Assembly (NCBI GenBank): GCA_045616165.1
Contig: JAZLGF010000013.1
Coordinates: 186,001 to 250,000, forward strand
DNA from: RGIG5612 sp045616165
Lineage (GTDB): Bacteria; Bacillota; Clostridia; Lachnospirales; Lachnospiraceae
Direction: 5' to 3'
Length of the DNA: 64,000 bases
This document shows, in pieces, positions 7,896 to 17,084 of this stretch (position 1 is its first letter; every line of letters begins with the position of its first letter). The notes beneath the pieces were generated by a model. The model ran no database searches. It worked only from the letters and a program-made list of their open reading frames with translations, and had not been told where the DNA came from. The position numbers and the translations under genes are program-made.

Positions 7896-8771
7896 ATGAA
7901 ATATGTTGAATTTAAAGAATGTATTTTAGAAGTCATTAATACTAGAATTGATGACGGAGAGGAGGTAAAGCTTGATAAAGTAACTAAGAATAATAATATA
8001 ACGTTAGATTCAATAACTATTATCCGTCCAGGATATAATGTGTTTCCAACGACATATTTAAATTATTATTATGAGTCTTATCTTAATGGCAAAACTATCG
8101 AAGAAATTGTAGAAGAAATCTTTTATGTTTCAGAATCTTATACGGGAACGAGAGAATATTTTAATAACATATTAGAAGATTACGAGGCCATTAAAGATAA
8201 TATTGTATGTAAGCTTATAAATACTAAACTTAATAAAAATTTATTAAACCTTGTACCTTTTAAGCCGTATTTAGATCTTGCTATTGTAGCTTATTGTGTT
8301 ATGGATAAAAGTGATGATGGATGTTGCGGTATTGTTATTACAAATGAAATCTTAAAAGGATGGAATATTAATGCGGATGATATGATTGAAGATGCAATTG
8401 ATAATACGCCAAAACTTTTAGGTGAGACATTATTTCCAGTAAGTAATTTGTTGGATAAAGATGATCCTTTATATGCAACGGAAGATATACCATTGTATAT
8501 TCTTACAAATCATTACAATACGAACGGAGCTATTTGTATATTAGATGATTTTATTTTAGAAGATTTAGCCACGGATCTTGATTCAGACTTAATAATAATC
8601 CCTGCATCCATTCATGAAGTAATGATTGCACCTAAGTATATGGGACCTAATACAGATGAACTAGATGCATTAATTAAAAAAATTAATAGTTGCGATTTAC
8701 AACCTCAAGATGTTTTATCTGATCATTCTTATACTTATCTTAAAAATTCTAAAAAAATAGTTATGAATTAA
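7896..8771 (+). CDS. DUF5688 family protein of unknown function
   Basis: A 291-residue protein with no signal peptide or membrane segment. I recognise the pattern of DUF5688, a family common in gut Lachnospiraceae and without known function: a central LYILTN-like strand followed by GAICILDD and the conserved C-terminal motif IIPASIHEVMIAP. Acidic residues dominate. The gene stands alone between the aor terminator and tRNA-Arg, with an AAGGAT ribosome binding site. No catalytic residues can be assigned and the neighbours give no firm clue. It is probably a cytosolic protein whose link to the redox genes upstream is only positional. Confidence 0.75.
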   Translation: MKYVEFKECILEVINTRIDDGEEVKLDKVTKNNNITLDSITIIRPGYNVFPTTYLNYYYESYLNGKTIEEIVEEIFYVSESYTGTREYFNNILEDYEAIKDNIVCKLINTKLNKNLLNLVPFKPYLDLAIVAYCVMDKSDDGCCGIVITNEILKGWNINADDMIEDAIDNTPKLLGETLFPVSNLLDKDDPLYATEDIPLYILTNHYNTNGAICILDDFILEDLATDLDSDLIIIPASIHEVMIAPKYMGPNTDELDALIKKINSCDLQPQDVLSDHSYTYLKNSKKIVMN

Positions 8772-8779
8772 ATTATATT

Positions 8780-8793
8780 TTTTGTGTTATAAT
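8780..8793 (+). promoter_or_regulatory. Extended -10 promoter of tRNA-Arg
   Basis: TATAAT at 8788-8793 is preceded by TGT, an extended -10 element. No convincing -35 hexamer is present at the right distance. The tRNA begins 8 bases later, which fits a transcript starting at or just before the mature 5' end. Confidence 0.5.
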
Positions 8794-8801
8794 CTAAAAA
8801 T

Positions 8802-8873
8802 ACACTCGTAGCTCAATGGATAGAGCGCAGGCCTCCGGAGCCTGAAATGGCGGTCCGATTCCGCCCGGGTGTA
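8802..8873 (+). tRNA. tRNA-Arg, anticodon CCG
   Basis: A full cloverleaf can be folded: acceptor ACACTCG/CGGGTGT with one G-T pair, D arm GCTC/GAGC with the GG of the D loop, anticodon stem CAGGC/GCCTG with loop CTCCGGA (anticodon CCG, reading CGG), four-base variable loop, T stem GGCGG/CCGCC and discriminator A. CCA is not encoded; a short T run follows. Position 55 of the T loop (TCCGATT) is C instead of the near-universal U, which is unusual. The promoter is at 8788-8793. Confidence 0.93.
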
Positions 8874-8950
8874 TTTTTATTATGTTAAAAAGTAATAAAA
8901 AAATAAGTGTCTGAGATTAAATAGTTGGGACCTTTTATTCTATGGTAGTG

Positions 8951-8979
8951 TTGTATAAGACCAATTAAAATGATATAAT
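8951..8979 (+). promoter_or_regulatory. Sigma-A promoter of nifJ
   Basis: TTGTAT (8951-8956) and a perfect TATAAT (8974-8979) are separated by 17 bases. Predicted transcription start is near 8986, with a leader of about 50 bases ending in TTGGAGGG before the nifJ ATG. Confidence 0.7.
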
Positions 8980-8981
8980 AC

Positions 8982-9003
8982 ATTGTACTTTTAAAAATAC
9001 AAT
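8982..9003. promoter_or_regulatory. Inverted repeat over the nifJ transcription start, possible operator
   Basis: ATTGTA (8982-8987) and TACAAT (8998-9003) form a 6-bp dyad with a 10-base AT-rich centre, directly over and after the predicted start of nifJ transcription. Its position suits a repressor site. It resembles but does not match the Rex consensus TTGTTAA-N4-TTAACAA. It could also be chance in AT-rich DNA. Confidence 0.35.
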
Positions 9004-9036
9004 TTTAATCAATTTTTACATTTTTGGAGGGCTATT

Positions 9037-12000
9037 ATGGCTAGAAAATTAAAATCTATGGATGGAAATACAGCAGCGGCTCATGTTTCGTATGCATATT
9101 CAGATGTTGCTGCAATTTATCCTATTACACCTTCATCAGTTATGGCTGAACTTGCTGACAAATGGGCAACTGATGGCCAGAAGAATATCTTTGGAAGGGA
9201 AGTCCAAGTAACTGAAATGCAATCTGAAGCTGGTGCTGCTGGTGCTGTTCATGGCTCATTAGTTGCTGGTGCACTTACTACAACGTTTACTGCATCTCAG
9301 GGTCTTCTTTTAATGATTCCTAATATGTATAAAATGGCGGGTGAGCATCTTCCTTGCGTTATTGATGTTTCTGCTCGTGCTTTAGCAACACATGCGTTAT
9401 CTATTTTTGGTGATCATTCCGATATTTATGCATGTCGTCAAACTGGTTTTGCTATGTTATGCGCATCTTCAGTTCAAGAAGTTATGGACCTTACTCCTAT
9501 TTCACATTGCTCAGCAATTAAGGGAAGAGTTCCTTTTATTAATTTCTTTGATGGATTTAGAACATCTCATGAAATTCAAAAAATTGAAGTTTGGGATTAT
9601 GAAGACTTAAAAGATATGATTGATATGGAAGCTGTAGATAAATTTAAAGCTGAATCTCTTAATCCTAATCGTGCTTGTCAGATGGGTTCTAGTCAAAATC
9701 CAGATACATTCTTCCAAGTTCGCGAAGCTAGTAATAAACATTATGAAGCTATACCAGCAGTTGTTGAAGAATATTTTAACAAAGTTAATGAAAAACTCGG
9801 CACTGATTATTCATTCTTTAATTATCATGGCGCACCTGATGCTGAACATGTAATTATTGCTATGGGAAGTGTTTGTGAAACTGCGGAGGAAGTTGTTGAT
9901 TTCTTAAATAAACAAGGTGGAAAATATGGCGTAATTAAAGTTAGACTTTATCGTCCTTTCTGCGCTGATAAACTTATTGAAGCTATTCCAAATAGTGTTA
10001 AACAAATTAGTGTTTTAGATAGAACTAAAGAGCCAGGAAGCTTAGGCGAACCTTTATACTTAGATGTTGTTGCAGCTCTTCATACATCTAAATTTAAAGA
10101 TGTTCCTATATTCTCAGGTCGTTATGGACTTGGCTCAAAAGATACTAATTCAGCTCAACTTATTGCAACATTTATGAACACTACTAAAAAAGAGTTTACA
10201 ATTGGTATTGAAGATGACGTAACAAATCTTTCACTTGATTGTTCTTACGCTCCTTATACAGCTGATGAAAATACAGTTTGCTGTAAGTTCTGGGGTCTTG
10301 GTGCTGACGGTACTGTTGGTGCTAATAAGAACTCTATTAAAATTATTGGTGATAATACAGACCTTTATGTTCAAGCTTACTTTGATTATGATTCAAAGAA
10401 GAGTGGTGGCGTAACGGTTTCTCACCTTCGTTTTGGTAAGACACCAATTAAGTCAACTTATCTTATTAACCAAGCAAATTTCGTAGCATGTCATAATCCT
10501 GGATATGTAAGAAAATATAATATGGTTCAAGACTTAGTTGATGGTGGGTCATTCCTTCTTAACTGCTCTTGGGATATTGACGAATTATCTAAAAACTTAC
10601 CTGGACAGGCAAAGAGATATATGGCTGAACATAATATTCAGTTATATACAATTGATGCTGTTAAGATGGGTAAAGAAATTGGTCTTGGCGGAAGAATTAA
10701 TACTATTCTTCAATCTGCATTCTTTAATATTACAAAAGTTGTTGATGCCGACAAGATTAATCAACTTATGAAAGATGCTGCTTATAAAACTTATGGTCGT
10801 AAGGGTGATGATATTGTTAATATGAATTACGCTGCTATTGATGCTGGCGCTAATGGATATACTAAAGTTGAAATACCAGCTGATTGGAAAGATGCACAAG
10901 ATGAAGTATTAGGCGTTGTTCATACTAAGGGCGAAAGAAAAGTTGTTGATTTCGTTAATAATATTCAAAATAGAGTTGCTGCTCAAGAAGGTAACAAGAT
11001 TCCTGTTTCAGCTTTCTTAGAATATCAAAATGGATACACACCTAGTGGCGCTGCTGCTTATGAAAAACGTGGTATTGCCGTAGACGTTCCTTGTTGGAAT
11101 AATGAAAATTGTATTCAATGTAATCAATGTGCTTATGTTTGTCCTCATGCAGCAATTCGTCCAGTTATTCTTTCTGAAGAAGAAGCTAAGAACGCTCCAG
11201 GAGGAATGAAATTCAAAGATGCTACAGGACTACCGGAATTTAAGTTTGCTATGACAATTTCAGTATTAGATTGTACTGGATGCGGAAGCTGTACAAATGT
11301 ATGTCCAGGAAACAATAAGGCTGAAACTCTTACACTTAAACCTCTTGATACTCAACTTAATGAACAAAAAGTATTCGAATATGGTCTTGAAGTTAGCGAA
11401 AAACCAGAAGTACTTGAAAAATTTAAGGAAAGTAGTGTTAAAGGTAGCCAGTTCAAACAACCATTATTAGAATTCTCAGGTGCATGTGCCGGATGCGGTG
11501 AAACTCCTTATGCAAAATTAATGACACAACTCTTTGGAAATAGAGCATATATTGCTAACGCAACTGGGTGCTCTTCAATTTGGGGTAACTCATCTCCATC
11601 GACTCCTTATACAACAAATAAGAAAGGCCAAGGTCCTGCTTGGAATAACTCACTCTTTGAAGATGCGGCTGAGTTTGGATACGGTATGGTTTTAGCTAAC
11701 AATGCTATAAGAGGAGCATTAAAAGAGAAGATTGAAAATATTGTAGAAAACGGCAAAAACGAAAATGTTAAAGCAGCTGCTAAAGAGTGGCTTGATACAT
11801 TTAACAATGGCTCACTTAATGGTGTTGCTACTGATAAACTTATTGCTGAATTAGAAGCTTGCGGATGTGAGCATGCTAAAGAAATCTTAAAGCAAAAAGA
11901 ATATCTTTCAAAGAAGAGCCAATGGATTTTCGGTGGCGACGGATGGGCTTATGATATCGGCTTTGGTGGATTAGACCATGTTATCGCTAGCGGTAAAGAT

Positions 12001-12564
12001 GTTAATATTTTAGTATTTGATACAGAAGTTTATTCTAATACTGGTGGTCAATCTTCTAAGTCAACTCCTACAGGTGCTACAGCTCAGTTTGCTGCTGGTG
12101 GAAAAGATACAAAGAAAAAAGATTTAGCACAAATTGCGATGAGCTATGGATATGTTTATGTTGCTCAAATATCAATGGGTGCAGATATGAATCAATGTAT
12201 TAAGGCATTCGTTGAAGCTGAAAGTTATAATGGACCATCAATTATTATTGCTTATGCGCCATGTATTAACCATGGTATTAAAGGCGGTATGAGTAATGCT
12301 CAAGCAGAAGAAAAACAAGCTGTTACATCAGGATATTGGCAATTACTTAGATATGATCCTAGACTTAAGGAAGAAGGAAAGAATCCATTTATGCTTGATA
12401 GCAAGGATCCTTCTACACCATATCAAGACTTCCTTAATAATGAAGTAAGATATTCTGCTTTAGTTAGAATGAATCCTGAAAAGGCAAAAGATATGTTTGC
12501 TAAACAAGAACAGCAATCAAAAGACAGAATTGATTACCTTAAAAAACTTGCTAGTTTAGAATAA
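9037..12564 (+). CDS. nifJ: Pyruvate:ferredoxin (flavodoxin) oxidoreductase
   Basis: A 1175-residue single-chain PFOR that converts pyruvate and CoA to acetyl-CoA, CO2 and reduced ferredoxin. It starts with the YPITPSS pyruvate-site domain; an 8Fe-8S ferredoxin domain carries C692/695/698/702 and C746/749/752/756; the proximal cluster ligands are C817, C820, C845 and C1076; the thiamine diphosphate motif is GDGWAYD (967-973) followed by SNTGGQSSKSTP. Every expected ligand is present, so the enzyme should be active. It is monocistronic with its own promoter and a GGAGGG ribosome binding site. It is the main source of reduced ferredoxin for the Rnf complex and probably for the AOR module upstream, and of acetyl-CoA for Pta. 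Confidence 0.98.
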   Translation: MARKLKSMDGNTAAAHVSYAYSDVAAIYPITPSSVMAELADKWATDGQKNIFGREVQVTEMQSEAGAAGAVHGSLVAGALTTTFTASQGLLLMIPNMYKMAGEHLPCVIDVSARALATHALSIFGDHSDIYACRQTGFAMLCASSVQEVMDLTPISHCSAIKGRVPFINFFDGFRTSHEIQKIEVWDYEDLKDMIDMEAVDKFKAESLNPNRACQMGSSQNPDTFFQVREASNKHYEAIPAVVEEYFNKVNEKLGTDYSFFNYHGAPDAEHVIIAMGSVCETAEEVVDFLNKQGGKYGVIKVRLYRPFCADKLIEAIPNSVKQISVLDRTKEPGSLGEPLYLDVVAALHTSKFKDVPIFSGRYGLGSKDTNSAQLIATFMNTTKKEFTIGIEDDVTNLSLDCSYAPYTADENTVCCKFWGLGADGTVGANKNSIKIIGDNTDLYVQAYFDYDSKKSGGVTVSHLRFGKTPIKSTYLINQANFVACHNPGYVRKYNMVQDLVDGGSFLLNCSWDIDELSKNLPGQAKRYMAEHNIQLYTIDAVKMGKEIGLGGRINTILQSAFFNITKVVDADKINQLMKDAAYKTYGRKGDDIVNMNYAAIDAGANGYTKVEIPADWKDAQDEVLGVVHTKGERKVVDFVNNIQNRVAAQEGNKIPVSAFLEYQNGYTPSGAAAYEKRGIAVDVPCWNNENCIQCNQCAYVCPHAAIRPVILSEEEAKNAPGGMKFKDATGLPEFKFAMTISVLDCTGCGSCTNVCPGNNKAETLTLKPLDTQLNEQKVFEYGLEVSEKPEVLEKFKESSVKGSQFKQPLLEFSGACAGCGETPYAKLMTQLFGNRAYIANATGCSSIWGNSSPSTPYTTNKKGQGPAWNNSLFEDAAEFGYGMVLANNAIRGALKEKIENIVENGKNENVKAAAKEWLDTFNNGSLNGVATDKLIAELEACGCEHAKEILKQKEYLSKKSQWIFGGDGWAYDIGFGGLDHVIASGKDVNILVFDTEVYSNTGGQSSKSTPTGATAQFAAGGKDTKKKDLAQIAMSYGYVYVAQISMGADMNQCIKAFVEAESYNGPSIIIAYAPCINHGIKGGMSNAQAEEKQAVTSGYWQLLRYDPRLKEEGKNPFMLDSKDPSTPYQDFLNNEVRYSALVRMNPEKAKDMFAKQEQQSKDRIDYLKKLASLE

Positions 12565-12605
12565 ATAAATGTTATAATTGTGTAATATATTGGACAAAAA
12601 AAGTT

Positions 12606-12657
12606 CATAAATTTAGTTAATAATTTATGTTGAGTGGTCAGATTTTTGGCTACTCAA
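12606..12657. promoter_or_regulatory. Two tandem hairpins between nifJ and the LTA-synthase-like gene
   Basis: CATAAATT / AATTTATG (12606-12613 and 12622-12629) is followed at once by an 11-bp stem with two G-U pairs (12630-12640 and 12647-12657; arms begin TTGAGTGG and end TACTCAA). Neither is followed by a long T run, so they are weak terminators at best. They may be a leader structure for the next gene, whose ATG is 25 bases downstream. A TATAAT lies at 12573-12578 without a clear -35. Confidence 0.4.
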
Positions 12658-12682
12658 TATAAATGTTTAAAGGTTATTAGGT

Positions 12683-14785
12683 ATGGAAGAGAAAAAAGAT
12701 TTTAAATGTAAGTTAAAAGATTTTCTTGTTAAACTAAAAAATGTTTTAAAAAATATTGGACGTTCTATTAAGTATGGTTACTTAAAGTTTTATCATTTTT
12801 TTAAGGTTAAGAGTAACTTAAATACGGGTATCATTATAGTTGGACTACCTATTATTTTAACTTTAGTTATTGAGATGATATCTAGAGGATCTTTTCTAGC
12901 AGGATTTAAGTTTTTATTTGAACATCCTATGCCTTTTTTAGTTAACGCATGTATAATCGAATGTACGGTTATGATTGCGTTGCTTTTTAAGAGGAGAGCG
13001 TTAGTATATTTAATTATTTCTGCTTTTTGGGTTGCAATGGGTATCGTAAATAGAAATATTCTTGATGCTAGAGTTACACCTTTTAATGGAACTGATATAT
13101 TTATGATAAAAACAGGACTTCGTATTGCAGATAAGTACTATAGTCCTGTTACAATCGTGTTTGCTATTATTGGCGCTCTTGCTTTAATTGCGTTCTTAGT
13201 GTTCGTTTGGTTTAAGGGACCTAAAATTCAAACAAAAATTAAACGTGTAAGAAATGGTATTGTTCTTGCAGCTATGGTTGTAGCTACTATTTGTGTAACT
13301 AGTATCGCAATAGATACTGGTTTAATAGCTAGTTCTTTTAATAATCTTCCTAATGCTTATGATGATTATGGATTTACATATTGTTTCTTAAATTCTATTT
13401 TTGATAATGGTGTAAAAAAACCTTCGAATTATTCAGAAACTGAAGTTGTAAGTCTTATAGATGATACTAATACAGTTCCTGGAATTACCCAGGTTACAGA
13501 CAAAACACCTAATATTATATTTGTTCAGCTTGAGTCTTTCTTTGATATAACAAGACTTAGCAATTTAAAATTCTCAGAAGATCCTATCCCATATTTTAGA
13601 GAACTTATGAATGAATATAATTCTGGTTTCTTTAGCGTTCCTTCTATTGGTGCTGGAACATCTAATACTGAATTTGAAGTTTTAACAGGAATGAACTTAG
13701 AAGATTTCGGCGCTAGTGAAATTCCTTTTAAGGGGATTCTTTTAGATACTACTTGCGAAAGCATTGCTTATGATTTAAGTGCTAATGGATATTTAACTCA
13801 GGCAATACATAATAACGACGGAACATTTTATCAAAGACATACTGTTTATCCGAACCTTGGATTTGATACTTTTACGCCAATGGAATATATGCAACTTGAA
13901 GAGAGTGACTATACTCCTAGTAAATGGGTAAGAGATGAAATACTTACTAGATATATTGGTGATTGTCTTGATTATACTCCTGGTGGTGTAGATTTTATCT
14001 TCACAGTTTCTGTTGAGGGACATGGAAGATATCCAAATGAATTAAAACCTGAATTAAGCAAGATTAAAGTAACTAATGCTCAAACGGGTGAGCCTGATTA
14101 TCCAGCACAATTTTATACTAACTTAATTAATGATATGGATCAAACTTTTATTAAGCCATTAGTTGAGATGCTTAATAATAGAGGTGAAGAGACCATTTTG
14201 GTATTGTATGGAGATCATCTTCCTAGTCTTGGATTAAATCAAGAATATATGACTAGTGGAACTCTTATGCAAACAGAATATTTGGTTTGGAATAATATGG
14301 AACTGGATTTCGATTTCGGCGATATAGAAACATATCAACTTTTACCTAAACTTTTAGGTGCTTTAGGTATTAAGACTGGCGTAATTAATAATTTCCATCA
14401 AACACATATTAATGATGAACCTGAAGAATACTTAAGTGGTCTTCAAAATCTTGAATATGATATGCTTTACGGTGGTAAATTAGCTTTCGGCGGAACTAAT
14501 CCATATGTTACTAAAGAAATGAAGTTTGGCTTAAAGGATCCACTTATTGAATCGGTTTATTTAGAAACTGAAGATGAAGTTGATTACGTTTATATTAAAG
14601 GTAAAAACTTTACTAAGTGGAGCATGATTAATATTAATGATTCTTATCGCAAGACTCAATTAGTTGACTTTGAAACTATTAGATGCAAACAAGAAACATT
14701 GCTACCAAATGATAAAATTTTCGTTGCTCAGGTAGGTGATGATAAGTACCAATTAAGCCAAAGCGAAACTTTTATATATAAATAA
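12683..14785 (+). CDS. LTA synthase family membrane sulfatase-fold phosphoglycerol transferase
   Basis: A 700-residue polytopic protein. After a basic cytosolic N-terminus come about five membrane segments (roughly 47-66, 83-103, 106-124, 154-177, 192-212). An extracellular alkaline-phosphatase/sulfatase-fold domain follows, with metal and nucleophile residues E284 (QLESFFD), T326 (GAGTSNTE), H447 (VEGHGRYP), D511 and H512 (LYGDHLPS). This is the layout of LtaS, which polymerises glycerol phosphate from phosphatidylglycerol on lipoteichoic acid; it could equally transfer phosphoglycerol to another glycan. Residues beyond about 600 form an extra small beta-rich domain not found in classical LtaS. 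The next gene, a membrane phosphoesterase, starts 7 bases later. Confidence 0.88.
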   Translation: MEEKKDFKCKLKDFLVKLKNVLKNIGRSIKYGYLKFYHFFKVKSNLNTGIIIVGLPIILTLVIEMISRGSFLAGFKFLFEHPMPFLVNACIIECTVMIALLFKRRALVYLIISAFWVAMGIVNRNILDARVTPFNGTDIFMIKTGLRIADKYYSPVTIVFAIIGALALIAFLVFVWFKGPKIQTKIKRVRNGIVLAAMVVATICVTSIAIDTGLIASSFNNLPNAYDDYGFTYCFLNSIFDNGVKKPSNYSETEVVSLIDDTNTVPGITQVTDKTPNIIFVQLESFFDITRLSNLKFSEDPIPYFRELMNEYNSGFFSVPSIGAGTSNTEFEVLTGMNLEDFGASEIPFKGILLDTTCESIAYDLSANGYLTQAIHNNDGTFYQRHTVYPNLGFDTFTPMEYMQLEESDYTPSKWVRDEILTRYIGDCLDYTPGGVDFIFTVSVEGHGRYPNELKPELSKIKVTNAQTGEPDYPAQFYTNLINDMDQTFIKPLVEMLNNRGEETILVLYGDHLPSLGLNQEYMTSGTLMQTEYLVWNNMELDFDFGDIETYQLLPKLLGALGIKTGVINNFHQTHINDEPEEYLSGLQNLEYDMLYGGKLAFGGTNPYVTKEMKFGLKDPLIESVYLETEDEVDYVYIKGKNFTKWSMININDSYRKTQLVDFETIRCKQETLLPNDKIFVAQVGDDKYQLSQSETFIYK

Positions 14786-14792
14786 TTAATTT

Positions 14793-15662
14793 ATGAAGCC
14801 TTTGATAGTAATAATATTGATATTGGTTCTTTTAGCTTTGATTATTACTATCAGGGCATTTTATGAACTAAATACTTTACAGTTAGTTAAATACGATTTA
14901 GAAACAAAAAAATTAGCTAGTGATGAACACAAAAGGTTTGTTTTTATTTCCGATTTACATTCTAGAAAATACGGGAAAGATAATGAAAAATTAATACGAT
15001 TAATTAAGGAACAATATCCTGATTATATTTTAGTCGGCGGTGATATGGTTGTTGCATCTAAAAATAAAGATGATGCAGAAGTTATAAAACTTTTAAGCAA
15101 TCTTAGCAAAATTACCGCCGTTTATTATGCCCTTGGAAATCATGAAAAGCATCTTGAAGTATGTCCTGATAAGTTCGGTGATAGATTTTTAAGATTCAAA
15201 TCATTTCTTGATAATAATAACATTACTTTACTTCAAAATAAAAATGTTAAGCTTTCGAATGAAATAGTTTTATCAGGATTAGATATTGATTTTAAGTATT
15301 ATAAAAAGCTTAATACACCTAAATATTGTTTTGAAAACATAGAAGATGATTTAGGAGTGCTTGATAAAAATTCATTTAATATTTTGTTAGCTCATAATCC
15401 TAAGCATTTTGAGTTATATAGTATGATTAACGCGGATTTAGTACTTTCAGGTCATTATCATGGTGGAGCAGTAGGTTTTGGCGCTAATTATGGGCTTATT
15501 TCGCCTCAATTTAAGCTTTTTCCAAAATATTGCAAGGGAAAATTTTCTAAAAATAATACAACGATGATTGTAACTTCTGGTTGCGGTTCTCATAAAGTTA
15601 ATTTAAGATTAAATAATAAACCTGAGGTAGTGGTAATAGATATATATGGACATTTCATTTAA
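14793..15662 (+). CDS. Membrane-anchored calcineurin-like metallophosphoesterase
   Basis: A 289-residue protein with an N-terminal membrane anchor (about 3-22) and a calcineurin-like domain with all five blocks: FISDLH (D54, H56), GGDM (82-85), GNHE (115-118), LLAHNPKH and SGHYHGG. It resembles the YkuE/YaeI group, whose members act on phospholipid-type or nucleotide substrates. Co-transcription with the LTA-synthase-like gene suggests a role in envelope or lipid phosphate metabolism, but the substrate is unknown. No strong ribosome binding site is seen, so translation may be coupled to the upstream gene. Its last 17 bases overlap scpA. Confidence 0.88.
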   Translation: MKPLIVIILILVLLALIITIRAFYELNTLQLVKYDLETKKLASDEHKRFVFISDLHSRKYGKDNEKLIRLIKEQYPDYILVGGDMVVASKNKDDAEVIKLLSNLSKITAVYYALGNHEKHLEVCPDKFGDRFLRFKSFLDNNNITLLQNKNVKLSNEIVLSGLDIDFKYYKKLNTPKYCFENIEDDLGVLDKNSFNILLAHNPKHFELYSMINADLVLSGHYHGGAVGFGANYGLISPQFKLFPKYCKGKFSKNNTTMIVTSGCGSHKVNLRLNNKPEVVVIDIYGHFI

Positions 15663-16386
15663 GGTCAATACATTCGAAGGTCCACTCGATCTTCTTTTGC
15701 ATTTGATAGACAAAAACAAAGTTGATATTTACGATATCCCAATTTCAATGATTACAGATCAATATTTGGAATATCTTTCTGCTATGGATAAATATGATGC
15801 AGAAATAACGAGTGAATTTCTTGTTATGGCGGCTACGCTTCTTGATATCAAAGCTAAAATGCTTTTACCAAAAGATGTTGATGAAGAAGGCAATGAAGAA
15901 GATCCTCGTTCAGAGTTAGTTGAAAAACTTCTTGAATATAAGATGTATAAATTTATGTCTTATGAACTTAAAGATAAAGAACTTATCGCATCAAAATCAA
16001 TGTATAAAGGTGCTACTATACCTAGTGAAGTTAAAGAGTATGAAGCTCCTATTGATTTAGATGAATTTATTGGTGATTTAACACTACTAAGACTTAAAAC
16101 TATTTTTGATGACGTCTTAAAAAGAAGTAATGAAAAAGTTAATGCTGAGGCATTAAGATATGGTAAAATTCAAAGAGAAAGCATAAGCATTCCCGATAAA
16201 ATTAATCAAATTAGAGAATATATTAAAGAACATGAAAGTTTTAGCTTCAGGCAATTTATTGAGGCTGAATTAACTAGATTAAATGTTATTGTTTCATTTT
16301 TAGCCATATTAGAACTTATGAAAACAGGAGAAATTATGGCAGAACAAAGTGGAAATGATAATGATATTATATTAACGAGATATTAA
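15646..16386 (+). CDS. scpA: Segregation and condensation protein A
   Basis: A 246-residue ScpA kleisin, which bridges the SMC heads and works with ScpB in chromosome condensation and segregation. The N-terminal signature FEGPLDLLLHLIDKNKVDIYDI at about 9-30 is textbook, and a C-terminal winged-helix segment (FRQFIEAELTRLNVIVSFLAILELM) is present. The start ATG lies 17 bases inside the preceding gene; it is preferred because family members begin a few residues before this signature. scpB follows after a short gap. smc itself is elsewhere in the window, at 31.4 kb. Confidence 0.96.
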   Translation: MDISFKVNTFEGPLDLLLHLIDKNKVDIYDIPISMITDQYLEYLSAMDKYDAEITSEFLVMAATLLDIKAKMLLPKDVDEEGNEEDPRSELVEKLLEYKMYKFMSYELKDKELIASKSMYKGATIPSEVKEYEAPIDLDEFIGDLTLLRLKTIFDDVLKRSNEKVNAEALRYGKIQRESISIPDKINQIREYIKEHESFSFRQFIEAELTRLNVIVSFLAILELMKTGEIMAEQSGNDNDIILTRY

Positions 16387-16403
16387 TTACAGAGGTGAAT
16401 ATA

Positions 16404-17081
16404 TTGGAAACTAATAAATTAAAAGCTGCTATAGAGGCGATTCTATTTACAATGGGCGAAACGGTTGAAATAAATAAACTTTGCACAGCGCTTGATTCTG
16501 ATAAAAAAACAATTAAAAGTGTTATTAAAGAACTGCAAGATGAATATGAAAAAGATGACAGAGGATTAAAAATTATTGAAATTGATGATGGATATCAAAT
16601 GTGTACAAAAGAATTCGCATATGAATATCTTATTAAAATAGTTTCAATGCCTAAGTCATATAAACTTACGGATATCCAACTTGAAGCACTTTCAATTATT
16701 GCATATAAACAACCAATAACAAAAATTGAAATTGAAAAAATCAGAGGGGTTTCTTCTGATCATGCTATTAATAGACTTATTGAGGCTGGATTAGTTGAGG
16801 AAAAAGGACGCCTACAAACTCCTGGCCGTCCAATTGTTTTTGGAACTAGCGAAGAATTTTTAAGAAGATTTGGTTTATCTTCTTTAGATAACCTCCCAAG
16901 TTTTAATCCTGATCAAGTTGAAACATTTAAGCAAGAAGCTGAAGATGAACTTAAATATAAAGAAGAACAGGCTAAAGCTGCTCTTGAAGCTATGGAACAT
17001 GAAGAAATGAAAGAGCTTTTAGAAGGTGATGCAGAAATTATGATGCCACCTGAAGATGAAATTATAGATGTTGGAGTTTAG
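16404..17081 (+). CDS. scpB: Segregation and condensation protein B
   Basis: A 225-residue ScpB with two winged-helix domains and the family pattern LEALSIIAYKQPITKIEIEKIRGV near its centre, followed by GRPIVFGTSEEFLRRFGL. It forms the ScpAB regulator of SMC. I choose the TTG at 16404 as start because AGAGGTG at 16391-16397 is then correctly spaced; the in-frame GTG at 16395 lies inside that ribosome binding site. The C-terminal 45 residues are an acidic tail rich in Glu. It is in an operon with scpA. Confidence 0.94.
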   Translation: METNKLKAAIEAILFTMGETVEINKLCTALDSDKKTIKSVIKELQDEYEKDDRGLKIIEIDDGYQMCTKEFAYEYLIKIVSMPKSYKLTDIQLEALSIIAYKQPITKIEIEKIRGVSSDHAINRLIEAGLVEEKGRLQTPGRPIVFGTSEEFLRRFGLSSLDNLPSFNPDQVETFKQEAEDELKYKEEQAKAALEAMEHEEMKELLEGDAEIMMPPEDEIIDVGV

Positions 17082-17084
17082 TAC

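Noticed and set aside
8982..9003. Rex-binding site
   Set aside because: The arms and spacing do not fit TTGTTAA-N4-TTAACAA; kept only as an undefined dyad.
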